The translations under genes and the position numbers were made by a program. The notes below the pieces were generated by a model. It was not told where the DNA came from. It did not search any database and was given only the letters and a program-made list of their open reading frames with translations. Positions 43,567-55,800 of a stretch of 60,363 bases of DNA are shown piece after piece. The stretch spans positions 1 through 60,363 of the forward strand of contig LSSK01000166.1 of the NCBI GenBank assembly GCA_001969505.1. The letters are read 5' to 3'. This DNA is from Zancudomyces culisetae (taxonomy: Eukaryota > Kickxellomycota > Harpellomycetes > Harpellales > Legeriomycetaceae). Within the stretch, counting starts at the first letter, position 1, and every line of letters starts with the position of its first letter.

Positions 43567-45709
43567 GCCTAATGCTCTCTCCGTTTACCTCTTTTTTTTC
43601 AAAGACTTTTTATTTTACTAACTTTACTCCAACTAAAACATATACAGAACTGGTTTGTTAATTACAGAAACAAGTCGTTTGAAACTACAGGCGAATCTCG
43701 ATTTGCCTGATTATACTCTTTTGTTTTTATCGTTTTTTTATTTCCTATAACTAACTAACCCCCCTTTTTTTTACGAGACAGTAACTTTATTTAAATCTTC
43801 CCACAAATAAAACGAACAAATACACTATACATGCCTTAGAAACCCATATCTCTACGCATTTGTCAGGCTTTAAGAGTTTTCTCATGTCTTCGCTTTCCCT
43901 CTCTTTCCTTTCCCATTTCAAACATCGGGCTTTGCGGATTTTACAAATTTGCTCCTCAAAGTTTAACTAACCGAAAACTAATCCTGTTTTCTTTAAAATC
44001 TGTTCTCGCAACTCTAAAAACCAAAAAGCGACTTTTCTTGAATGAGCTCAAACCTAAAAATAGTATGTAATCTTAGGTTTCCCCAGCATATCAATGTTTG
44101 TATTGATAATGCCCCAATTTATACATGTAGAGCACCTTAGATAAGGTGATCCTGTTTGTTTACCCAAATTGTTCACTCTGGATTAAAAACTAAAAGATAG
44201 CAAATACATACGTAACAACCAAACCCAGCTTTAGGATGTAATGTTGGCAGGGTCTAGTCGTATAGTGATAAGAAACACCTGTTAAAAAATGAAAACACAG
44301 GCAAGATGAGACGAAAGCTGATTGATACAGAATAGTAAGGTGAACCCATAAATATGGAAACGGTAAACAGGCTATGGAGCAGTTTAGTCTTTTGCTATTT
44401 TATTAATTGGCTGACATTAGCGGTATACATTAAACTAAAAAAGCTTTGGTAAATATTTTGGGGCAACGGAACAATCCGCTAATCACTTTGTAATAGTTAG
44501 TTATGTTCTTATATAAAAAATAGGTTTTGCCTATCTCATTTTTTTGTTTTGCAAAGATATAAACGACAATTAACTAAATAACGCAGTGTTAGATAACAGC
44601 TTGCAATGATATGGCCTTTCTTGAGGGCTGACAACTCATTCTCAACCCATTCGATCTCTTTCCAATACATAAAAAATTTTTTTTATGCATATTGTATTTC
44701 CATGAGTTAACACCTCATCAATCCTTATTTTGAAGAGCCAGTAAACATAACGCACAGCAAATACAAAAATAAAATAGGTTAAATTGCTCTTTATTGTGTT
44801 TTTCTCGTTTAGTAAAGGAACCTATTTAGGCTAAGTAAATAAAATCAATGTCCAATAGCCGCAAAATGATGTATTTGCTCGGCTGATAATGCTTTGTCCT
44901 GGCAACACAAATTACAAAACGAAGGCGTTTTTCAGATGCAGCATCCAGGCATTTTTATGTCACCAACAAGTTAGTAAAAACTAATAGCCTGAATCACTAA
45001 ATTTGGTAATAAGGGTAAGCTTTTTTTTTTTGCTTGATGGGTTTATTAAATTTTTGTCACTTACAGCTATACAGAAATGCGAGAATTTACAAAAATCGAA
45101 CACAAGTATTGACAATTGGTGTACGTCCTCTAATTCTGCACTTTTTACTCGGGGTTTCTGACGTTTTACACCCCGCTAAGGAAACTATGCAGTTGTGTTC
45201 TTGTTGTGATAAATCGCAATAACACGTCAACTCTCCACTATTTATGAAAAAAATATAAAATATATATCATAATAAAGCAAAACAGAACAAGTCATACAAA
45301 TTAAAAAACATGATCATTGATAAAATATAAGAACACAGGAAAGAAGGTTTGTACAATCTATACAGAGAAATTTGCTAATATGTGTTCTATTTTCGGTTTT
45401 TAGATGAACAAGACCTTCAACCGAAACTGGGTATGTGACCTTGGATCTTGTTCATAGTTGAGTCAGAACTTTGAAAAAATCTGGGTGTGTTCAGTCTTGA
45501 CTACCATCAAAAAGAAAATAACCTATTTACCAAGGTTGGTTTCGATATTTTCTTTTACTTTTGTATAGTTTTCCTATAAATACCCATGTATCCCTGGTGG
45601 GTATCGCATCCTACACAACACTGTAATTTTTCAATACCTTGCTTAATTTAAGTTATTACCACTCTAAAATCCAATACCAAACGGCCAATTTGCCAGGAAC
45701 GAGAGAAAA
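43567..45709. other. Intergenic, promoter side of acid phosphatase
   Basis: 2.1 kb AT-rich. No gene recognised. The last 200 nt look like a fungal promoter (see TATA entry). Confidence 0.5.
45575..45582 (+). promoter_or_regulatory. TATA box candidate
   Basis: TATAAATA about 130 nt upstream of the acid phosphatase ATG, at a spacing usual for a TATA-driven fungal gene. Phosphate control is not shown by any motif I can assert. Confidence 0.45.
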
Positions 45710-47258
45710 ATGGTACTTAAAATCTATTTAACAATAACATCAGCTCTGATTTATGGTATTAATGCCACATCCTTCCCACCCGTGGTTGAAAATCAAAATA
45801 TTTCAAAGTTTGCCTACTGCCAGGCTGGATACCCAAATGCCTCAAGCTACAAACCAATGGATGATAGCACACTGCTGTTCGTTCAAACAATCTCAAGACA
45901 TGGAGATAGAGCGCCATCTAATTACGCACTTAATGACACCACAGTTTGGGATATCTGTCCCCACAAGCAGTACAGGTATGCGTATGCTAACACAAAACCA
46001 GGTATCCAGGGTGGTGTTAAAATTGAGGCGTACACCGATGATTCTGATCAAGCAGCCAATATGGCGGGGTTGTACTGGCAGGGAAATTGCTACACCGGCC
46101 AACTATCCAGAAAAGGTGTGAGTCAATTGGAAACATATGGAAGTGAACTCAGAAAAATATATGTTGATAAGATGAAGCTATTAGACAAGGAGCTAGAGGA
46201 TAACACAATCAAGGTTCGGCATACTGGTGTCCCGTAAGAATAACTTTTATATTGAAACTTGGACTATTAATTTAAAACTGACTCTAACTAATACTAGTTA
46301 GTATGTAAAACTCAAAATATAACTTTGTAGCCTTAATTAGATATAAGAAAGAAAACCCATGAATTAAATTGACTTGACACCGATTATCAATATATAACAT
46401 AGGAGAGTGCAGGAGTCTGCGGAAGGTCTGGTAGCTGGTCTTTATCCATTCGGCTCGGGAGGAAACGGCACAGTTCATTTTACTAGCTTCCCGCCAGAAA
46501 AAGAAACAATGTATTTCAACCCACTGATGTGTCCAAGAGTTGCTCAAGTCAAGGCATTGATGCGAGCAACGCCCGAGTATCAGACCTATTTCAACAACTC
46601 ATACTCGGACGCTTTGAGACTTAACAAGATAGTCGGATATAGCCCTTCAGTTATGGCAAACTCATCGTTTATTTTTTATTCATTTGCGGACATATTTTCA
46701 CCAATTGAATGTAACGGAAAGCCAAAACTGTGCAATGAGGGTACATGTATCACAGATGATGACGTTGAACTTACTCTGAAATACACAATGTTTGAGTATC
46801 TATATTCACGTAAGCTTAGTCCATACGCAAATGAATACAACAGATTAGCTGGTGGTGCGTTCTTTTCACAGCTGAACGCTGAACTTTCAAAGCAGATAGA
46901 TTACGATATGCTTGAAAATTGCGCCGAAAAAACAAAAAACAGACCTGTACGCATGAGCATTTATGTTGGCCATGATGAGACAATACTACCAATGTTAGCT
47001 ATCTTTAAAACGAATAATATTGAGAATTATATAGTTCCATATGCAGGAAACATTCTTATTGAACTTTGGAGGAACAATATTGATAAAAAGTACTACATTC
47101 GTGCACTTTACAATGGACAGCAAATATTGACTCTTCCAGATCCTACAACCAACACATCCTGGTGCGATCTTAATAAATGTGATTGGGATACCTATCAAAA
47201 GTACCTTGCACAGTATATACCAGCAAACGTCTACCAAGAGTGTAAACTCGTTCAATAA
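45710..47258 (+). CDS. Secreted histidine acid phosphatase
   Basis: Exons 45710-46233 and 46403-47258 (169-nt intron, donor GTAAGA, acceptor CATAG), total 459 residues. It starts with a signal peptide (MVLKIYLTITSALIYGINA). The catalytic RHGDRAP motif (residues 63-69) holds the nucleophilic His. The intron join restores 'KVRHTGVPRVQESAEGLVAG', the conserved middle motif. The proton-donor HD lies in 'YVGHDETILPML' near residue 365. Several N-glycosylation sites (NAT, NIS, NAS, NDT, NSS, NTS) and paired cysteines support secretion. It belongs to histidine phosphatase branch 2 (acid phosphatases and phytases) and hydrolyses phosphomonoesters outside the cell or in the vacuole. Confidence 0.93.
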
Positions 47259-48908
47259 TCACCACACATTCGCCCGATGTCTTTTTTATTTTGTTTATTT
47301 CTATTTTTACTGTAATAAAAGTACACAAAAAATAAAGACATCACTGTCTATACTTTGTAACTGGATGCATTGTCTCGGGCTCATTTTTTTACTTATTTAA
47401 AATTGTGTTTACTTATTCTCTAGGTTAACATATTTTCATTACGATTATTATTTTATTTAGTGTTAATGCTCTCTTTTTCTGATTCTCTTAGAAACATTGG
47501 TTGCGTTATTTTTTTTTTGATTTATGGATTTATTAATAAAAATCTCAAAACTACAAAAAAATTGAACCATTGATATTATTCAAATTCTTCATATCCTTGA
47601 ACACATTTCATGAATATAAAACTAAACTTGGTGATGTGGTACAAGTCAAATCAGCGTTTTGGCTCGTCTGAAGGGTGTACTATTATAGACGGAGGTGAAT
47701 TGTGCAAGTAAATAACCATGGTATGGCGATTATAGTCAAAAATTCTCAATATCATATTTTTGCGAATACGTTGGTTATGTGTTTCAAGCATGATTTGGGG
47801 GGTTATTCTGCATTTAACATTGCAATTCTAGGCTTTCACATTTCCAAACAAAACTTGTTCTCAGTTGGCTTGTGACTAACCAGCCCTTTCTTTTACAATG
47901 AAGAGTCTGCGTGATTCATTTTTACATGACTTCTTTTCCAATTAAAATAAAGTGGTACTCCATTAAAATATGCATCTCAGATAAATAAACTTATTAAAAA
48001 AAAAGAGGGGAGATACTTGGTACTTATTCAAAGAAAAAATCACATTCAAATTAATAAAACTGATTGCACGAGTTGGTATTTATGTTGCGCATTTTTAAAC
48101 GCATGTATAGGTTGTGTATACCGTCATATGCTGTACAGCTACAACTCCATAGTGGCGGGAGATACAGCAACAATGGTACACTGGTGCGGAAAAAGGTCGC
48201 AAAAGGAGGATAAACGGATAGTAGGTGGATGAATTGGTCTTAGAGCTGCATTCGGTGTTGTTTTTGATATTCTTTCCTTTTTTTTGCAAGCAAATAAATG
48301 CAAAATGCGTACGGGGGAGGCTAGCTTTCAAGAGAAAAAGTCGTGAGACCTGGTGGTTTGTAACTTTTAGTTTTTCTAGTTTTTTTTTTTGATGAGGTTA
48401 TGGCATAGGAACCCCATCTTTCTGACATTTCCTGCTAAACCAATATCTGCAGGAGTCTTGCATCCTTTTATTGGCTCATTACTATTCTTGTTACAAAATA
48501 ACATTTTTTTTCAAGTATATTTAAAAGAGTAAATTCCATTTTAAACAAGAATAACAACAGGCAGTGATAGAAAGCCCGCGAAACAGAAAGGGTGGGGCGA
48601 ATAAAATATCCTATTCAAACATAACTAGCAGGGGCATATACTGTATTTTTTTGATCGATTTTACAAAATTTTTCAGCTTTAGAGGAACAAGGGAAAGCCT
48701 CGAGATAAGAGATCGATTCGAGCCGTGTTTTTGGATATGCGAGGGAAATATACACATTAAATGTCGAGAGAGTGTGTATTTTTGCGGAAAACCATTGTTC
48801 AATAACGAAAAATATAGATCTGAAGCATACGATAGGGATTTGATCTCTTTTTTTATTTGTGTAATCAGTCAGAAACTAGAATAAAGATGGTAAATTGGCA
48901 TTTGATTA
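47259..48908. other. Intergenic, no gene seen
   Basis: 1.65 kb. Just past the phosphatase stop lies AATAAA (about 47330) as a likely poly(A) signal. An ORF at 48564-48884 upstream of the carrier has no recognisable features. Confidence 0.5.
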
Positions 48909-49928
48909 ATGGATTTTATTAAAACCTGGCAAAACAGAACCTATAGAAATGTAAATGAAATATTAATATTAGACAAAATGCAATATACTAAAACGGACAT
49001 ACTACTCGGAAAGGAAGAAAATACTCAAAGCAAAGAAAAAGTACTAGAGGAAAACCCGGTGGCTAATATGCGGGGGGAGGGAAATAGGAAGGATAGATCG
49101 AGGGTAGCAATTGCGGGCATGGGGGCAGGTATGCTATCTGCAATGGTAACATGCCCGCTAGATGTGGCGAAAACACGCCTGCAATATCAAGCGGTGCTAG
49201 TAGAGAGGGGGATGGTTCCGTATACTGGGACGCTTAATGCTCTAAAACGGATAGCACTCGAAGAAGGCGTTAGTAGAGGCCTATACCGTGGTCTATCACC
49301 TTTGCTTTTAGGATATATACCCACCTGGGCATTATATTTTAGTAGCTATGAATATTTAAAAAGCATAGACGCAGGTAATATACCATCAGCGCTGATATCT
49401 GGGACCCTTTCAACCGTGTCAACGAACCCCTTATGGGTGTTGAAGGCTCGGTTTATGACACAAAACAAATATACCGAGTACAACTATTCTGGAATAATAT
49501 CAGCATTCAAGCACATTTATAAGAACGAAGGTATGAAAGGGTTTTACAAAGGAATGGGGGTTAGCTTATTTGGCGTAGCCCATGTAGTAATTCAATTTCC
49601 AACATACGAATATCTTAAATCGGTGCTGTTGGTCGGTGGTGATGTCGGCAGTAGTGATAAAAATGTATTTACAGTTTTGTTTGCCTCAGCGTCTTCGAAA
49701 ATTATAGCATCAACCATAACCTACCCCCACGAGGTTATACGAACTAGATTGCAGAACCAAACTGTTCCACCATATCGGTATCATGGAATTATTGATACTG
49801 CAACGAAAGTTTTAGCCAATGAAGGGATATTTGGGTTCTATAGGGGACTGGGAACCAACATGCTTCGAACAGTGCCAGCATCAATGGTTACCCTCTTGTC
49901 ATTTGAACTTTTGATACATTATTTATGA
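48909..49928 (+). CDS. Mitochondrial carrier (NAD/folate/pyrimidine nucleotide type)
   Basis: 339 residues, intronless, with three mitochondrial-carrier repeats. The signatures are CPLDVAKTR, NPLWVLKAR and YPHEVIRTR. Each is followed by a 'GxxxGLYRG/FYKG' type motif (GLYRGLSP, GFYKGMG, GFYRGLG). The Trp in the second signature (PLW) and PHE in the third are typical of the branch that includes yeast Yia6, Flx1 and Rim2 and animal SLC25A32/33/36. These carry NAD, FAD/folate or pyrimidine nucleotides across the inner membrane; I cannot choose between them. The first 45 residues are an extra polar extension, and Met at about residue 53 (MRGEGNRK) is a possible start. It is convergent with TIM22. 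Confidence 0.88.
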   Translation: MDFIKTWQNRTYRNVNEILILDKMQYTKTDILLGKEENTQSKEKVLEENPVANMRGEGNRKDRSRVAIAGMGAGMLSAMVTCPLDVAKTRLQYQAVLVERGMVPYTGTLNALKRIALEEGVSRGLYRGLSPLLLGYIPTWALYFSSYEYLKSIDAGNIPSALISGTLSTVSTNPLWVLKARFMTQNKYTEYNYSGIISAFKHIYKNEGMKGFYKGMGVSLFGVAHVVIQFPTYEYLKSVLLVGGDVGSSDKNVFTVLFASASSKIIASTITYPHEVIRTRLQNQTVPPYRYHGIIDTATKVLANEGIFGFYRGLGTNMLRTVPASMVTLLSFELLIHYL

Positions 49929-50024
49929 ATAGATTCTTTATTGTTTAAATATTCTACTCTCCTCTCTTTACTATACATTATGTTATTTCCGTCTCTATCT
50001 AAAACAACAATGCCTCTAGTAGTA

Positions 50025-50856
50025 TCAATCTCTTTCTTTCATGTACATTTCTATAGCCGCTGAAAATGCTGCAAACCCTGCACACCCAAACAACATGCCC
50101 TTAGCACCAGCTATAGTTATTGAAAGCAAGATCCCCATAACTGATGTTAGTATTTACCTCTGGATACTAAATTCGGCTGTCTTAAATAGTACAACATAAA
50201 TATCTTACTCTTTGATGCTAGTGCAGCTCCAGTGAAACAGCCTGCAGAAACACTGTTATAAATGTCGTTTTTTGCTCGAAACTAATTAGAAACAAGGAAT
50301 AACAATATAGCGACATTTTTACAAAACATTTAGCCAGTAGTTGCTCAAATCCAACAAGTAGTAGACTATACAGCCATTTTTAATGTTAACAATTTACCGA
50401 TTCAATAACACATTCTGATCCTGAATAAATCGCACCAACTACGGCAAACCCCTTGGCACTTCTGTAACTTTTACTTCCCATATCCTTAAATGTTTCCTTA
50501 ACCTGAAGTTTCGTGCTTTTGTTCGTATCGATATTAGCTCTAGAATAATCTATTGATGACATTAGCAACCCGAAAACTGCACCCAGTCCAAAACCTATTG
50601 GGAATTTGATATTTTAATCTTTAACACTATTCATGCACCAACCCTTAACCATATACCTGCATTTCTTTGTTGTTATTTTTGCGGGAAAGTACAAATAAAT
50701 GATTCCCAGTTTGATACTAAAATAGAAAACAAGCCAAAATAGAATTACTGATCGAACTTTACCTGCTCCACCTGAAAGCACCGTTTTAAACAAACAGGAG
50801 GATGTGACCTTCTCCGCAGCTTCCTTTTCTTTATCTCTTTGTGTCGCTGGATCCAT
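50025..50856 (-). CDS. TIM22: TIM22 inner-membrane translocase subunit
   Basis: Four exons: 50763-50856, 50398-50594, 50209-50281, 50025-50110 (introns 168, 116 and 98 nt, all GT-AG), total 149 residues. The joined protein reads 'TVLSGGAGFGLGAVFGLLMS', 'ETFKDMGSKSYRSAKGFAVV', 'GAIYSGSECVIESFRAKND', 'IYNSVSAGCFTGAALASK' and 'FGCAGFAAFSAAIEMYM'. This is the Tim17/22/23 family, specifically the Tim22 form (CVIES.RAKND and the conserved Cys pair). It forms the channel that inserts carrier proteins into the mitochondrial inner membrane. Its convergent neighbour is itself a carrier, one of the TIM22 substrate class; this is likely chance. It is shorter than the usual 170-200 residues because the N-terminus is brief. 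Confidence 0.95.
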
Positions 50857-52838
50857 CGTGGTTTATAAATCTACCCGTGTTCTGCACCCTATTTCAATCG
50901 ATTTTGTGAATTGTCTGGATCTCTGTTCTATAAAGCAAAAGCTATATATTTTTATCCCAGCCAACAGATTGACACTTTTCTTCAAAAAAAAAAAACTCAA
51001 ATCGGAATTCTTCATGCAAGTTGATTAGCAAATCCTGGCCAGAGAACTGTGGTGATTTTGAAAAGAGTCCTTTAATGCGGAAACCAAGAAAAAAATTTTT
51101 TAGAGTGGGGAGAGGCGAGACGATTTGCAAAGTCGAGATCCTTGGCTGAATTTGTTTGTGCTCATTAGTTTTGCAGGTATTTGAAGGAGTAGTATAATCT
51201 TAGATAAATAAAACCTGATTACCTGCACAAGTTTATATTTTATATTGAAAAACCATTCAATATTTGGTGTGAATAACAATACTCAATTTATTCTGATTCT
51301 CAAGGTAGGATATGTATGTGTACAAAGTTTCACTGCTTGTAAATCCAGTCATTTCTGCTGTAAAAGCACCATCTTACCTGGTTTAGTATCAAGGCTTCAG
51401 AAATACATATAAACGTGCTTTTTCCAGTTCTGCTACCTTCTAAACCTGGTGCGACAAAAGTAGCCTAATGTTTTGCATGGCCCCCCACCCTCCCCCTTTC
51501 CATATCACATCTTTCTTTCTTCCCATTTTCTTTGACTTTAAGCAGCATTAAAACTATTGAAAATAGAAAAAAATCCGCTTTTGGGTTGCTCAAGGAGCAA
51601 GAGTACAGATATAGGTACGGACTTTTGTACTACACTAGATATCTAACATGTATTCTGTGTTGCGTGTATTATACTTGTGGATTTGGCAATCCTACACCAC
51701 TGTATCATAGAGCTATAATATATTTTGTTTCAGGAGGCATGGGTAAGACACAAGAGCACTAAACCAACATAACCAAACCTAGCTTACTAAAACATTCTCA
51801 TTTTTGAGCTTTTCGAACATGAATGCTTTTTTTTTAGAAACTAGGATATTTATTTTGGCTGTTTGGATCCAAAATACCGCATGCTGGTGTCACTCTACTG
51901 GGACAGGAAAAATTCTTAAGGTATCCTGTAAAAAGGCAACCTGAGCTGGTTACAATATACAAGTAGTGTAAAGTTGAATACAAGGTGTGTGTGTGTGTGT
52001 GTGTATTTCTTTTAGAGAAATTTGTTATCCGAGTACTAGTGATAAAAAATTATATTATTTTTAGTGAAATATAATATTTTTTCCAGGGCTCAGTCAAGAT
52101 TATTCATCAGAGTCCGTGTTTCGAAGAGTTCTGTTTGATAAATATCAAAATATGTATTTTTTTTTGTGAATGGAAAATGTTTTACAAATGTAATCAAAAC
52201 AAAAAACGATACATGTGTTTTCTGGTACAGGTGCAATGGTATATTCACCATTCAGAACTGAACCCAAGAATATTAAAGTCTCTACTTATAATAAAACCTA
52301 CTTGAGTATACCTGAAACAATGATTTTATGTACATATTCTATTAACATACATACTAAAGCTTAAGCTACTTTTGTTAAAAGCGAAGAAAGTGTAAAGAAT
52401 AAATGGCTATGTGTTAATAACAAAAAATATAAACAGAATACCATCAAAATCTTGGTATAAATAGCTGAATTCCTGATCAGGATTTACCAAACACTGATAG
52501 ATATACAATACTTTCGTTTTTGTTCCTAATTTTTGGTTTAAAAGCACGCAAGTTTTTCTTTCTCGCACAAAGCAAACAGCCACAGAGTGAGTAATTATAA
52601 CCAGGAAAAAATATATATACAACCGGAACTATTTATATAAATAACCTTACTTTTGTACTGCCCAGAGCAAAAATAAAGCCGTAGTCGTAAAATTACCGAT
52701 GGCGGTTGTATTTATGAAATAAAAATATCAATATCGTTAATATTTGCACAAACGTTGAGTCCGAAGTCGATACCACCCCCAACTCAGAAAATAATATAAA
52801 ACTAGTACACATCAACAAAGGCGGAGTAGTAAAAAAAA
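50857..52838. other. Intergenic, no gene seen
   Basis: 2 kb with a (GT)n microsatellite at 51984-52004 and a GC-richer tract CCCCCCACCCTCCCCCTTTCC near 51481-51501. The 76-codon ORF at 51532-51762 is not supported. Confidence 0.5.
51984..52004. repeat. (GT)n microsatellite
   Basis: About ten GT dinucleotides. Confidence 0.95.
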
Positions 52839-55800
52839 ATGATAGACGTGTTCAGTGATACGAAGCTAGGATCCCAGAAAGGCACCAAGAAGTACACGGA
52901 AAAGAATTCACCAAAATATCATGTACCTAAATGTATAGATAATGAAAACATCGGGCTGCTGGAGAGCCAACAACCCACATCACATTCTGACTCCACAATT
53001 GCTGTAGATTTTAATTTCTCAAAATGCACACTACCAGATGATTTCAGCATCAGCATCCACAGCTTTGACAATCTAAACAGCAACTTTGGATCGTATATAG
53101 GGAACAATAGCCTGGCAGATTCTTTGCACACGTTTGAAGATATAGGAAGTAGCAGCTTACCTTTACTTGGAAGAGTAACCACTAAAAAAAAAACTTTGAT
53201 ATTAGGAGAGTCTACACAAGTAAAGAAATAAAAAGAATGATACCTAAGTACTACCGACATTCATCGGCTGTCCTCACACCCATACCAAACAGTGATTCAA
53301 GTTCATCTCAGCCAGAAGCTAATCATCCTGGAAAATTACCGTCAGCAAAATATACTGCAACTTATTGTAGCAAAAGAAAGTTTGGATTTGGCCTGTTATC
53401 TGAAACGCTTGGAACTAAAAAAATCAAAAGGTACTTGACTCTTGGGTTTCCCATCTCTCAAAAAACTGGAAAGAATAAAAATAAAGTAAATAAAAGAACT
53501 ATGAATAACGGCAGAATTAGCTATCGCTCTAAACCAAAGAGAAAAAGTCGAGCTGTATATTTTTCAAGAATTAGCAGTGAAAGACGCAGAGCCTCCAACA
53601 AAAGAACATTGCATGTTGTTGGGAGGAAAATGTACTGCCATGAAAATAAAAACATAGAAAAACAAAAGTGTAGAAAAACACCTGGGCAAAAGTTGCTCAA
53701 ATTTGCAGAAACTTTAAAGCTGCTAGTAACTGCCTGTAAACATACATCAGAGTATTATTCAGCGACAAACAGCATCAATATGCAGGAGTATTATAAGCTT
53801 TTGCAACAAAATCAGCAAATTACCAGTGCAGGCGATTGTCCGCTCATTATTTCTAACATACAACTTGATGATATCAAAGAAAACCACACAAAGAGTAACA
53901 ATTGTACAAGATGCAATAGCAACGTACAAATCAGTACCAGCAAAACTGATAGTATGAGTTCTAAAAACCACGGGCGTTTTGTGGGATGTAGTAGATGTAA
54001 CCCATTCTGCCAGTATTGTGGAAAAGGGGGCGACTTTATTAAAACGATGACGTGCGGTAATGGACACACATATTGTATCAAGTGTATAGAGTATAAGGTC
54101 AATTTGGCAGTCAAAGCAAAAAAAAAAGTAGTTCATTGTGGTAAACCCGAGCGCTGTAATAACTACATTGATGTAGAGCAGGCAATTACTTATTTTAGGG
54201 GACAGGATGAAGGTAGAGAGATATACATGGCAAAAGAAAGTGGCTCATTGGTATCCACCCTGCATGTAAGTCGATTTTCTATTTCTGCTTTTTTTTTTGT
54301 AGTTTTAGGACAGGACTGAGTCGAAAGTTGTTTATACTAAAAAATAACATACCATAACTTTAAACAAAAAGAAGGGAAAATGATGGGTAGAAGTTTAGGT
54401 GGTGGTTCAAAACGCCAATATTTATCTTTAGGGGAAGTGAAAGAATATACCTGGAGTTCATTAAACTAACTACTTTTTTTTGCAAAAAAAAAAATAGAGC
54501 GCCGAAGCAAAGAGTTGGTCGCATAGTTATTACGAATCATTAAGAAAGTCGCTAAAATCAAATATCGAGGTAATAGGTGAATACGCAAGTGTTGGAGTTA
54601 CCAAGTGTTCGAAACAGGCAAGCTGTATTAGAACACATATGAAAAAACATATTCAACTGCTCAAGTCCAACGTGGTAGGCGAGTCATCACAAAAAGAGTC
54701 TCGAAAAAATAATAACAAATGGAAAAGGGCCATAGGTACTTTAGGCAATAATTCAGTAGTTCTAACAGATAATAATGCAAGTGAGAATAAAAAAGTCTCT
54801 GAAGTCAAGATAGCGAACAGTATTAGCCATGTTGATGTCGATGTGACTTCAAAAAAAGATATTGATATTGGTGCACTCAAGCAAATAAAAATGTTGGAAA
54901 AGTACAAAAGTTCAGAAATCTCAAGAAAAGGGTGTAATGATATTGATCAAGAGGATAGTATTGGTAACAAACAGGAAATTGATTGTGGTAGAGAATATGA
55001 CACTTCCAGAAAAAGGGTAGAATATCAAATTTTATTTAATTCTGTGGAAAAAGGTCTGAAAAACACCAGTGACAGGGGGTGTGCTGTAGTTAAAAAGGAA
55101 AAAAGCATAAGAATTGCACAAACAAGGTCAAGCAAGCAACACAATATGTCTACCTCTGATAGTGACATGTGTTTTGACAATAGTTATATTTGTAATCAGC
55201 GTAGTAATGCATTCAGGTTTAATGGGTTTAGACTCAAGTCAATAGGCACCTTTAAGCCTAGAAGTGAAAGGATTAGACAAGGAAGATTACAAAGACAAAG
55301 AGTAAAACGAAATAATAGAAAAAATAGAAAAAGAAGAGGCAAAAGATTGAGAATGTGCAAATCGTTAAACTATGTATTGGATAAAAAAATTAAAAAAGTG
55401 ATTGGAAATGGAAATGGAAATGGAAATGGTAGTAGGGCAAATAGGTCCAAATCGGCTATATGCCTTGGCACAAGCAGCAGCAGGCTGCTTTTCAGAAAAA
55501 GATATAAAAGGCTGTTATTACAATCGCCTATTCTAGCACACACTTTTGACAGCAAAGCCAGCAGTAAGCCTCAGGAGGAGAATAATATACGTTTGCATAC
55601 CGGATTAAAAGAAGCTGACCTGGCTATCAATACCACTCGCTTGATGAAAAGAAACTCGGTACAAATAAGAGAAAAAAATTTAAGCGGAAACGAAAGCTCA
55701 CGTACCCTAAAGGAGTATCATGAGGATGAAACTGATGTTTCGAGTACAAAGACCAACATGCATAAGAGTATAATATCTATGAGAACAGAGTACGAAAGTA

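Noticed and set aside
48564-48884. 106-codon ORF upstream of the mitochondrial carrier
   Set aside because: No recognisable motif and no splice path that joins it usefully to the carrier, which is complete on its own.
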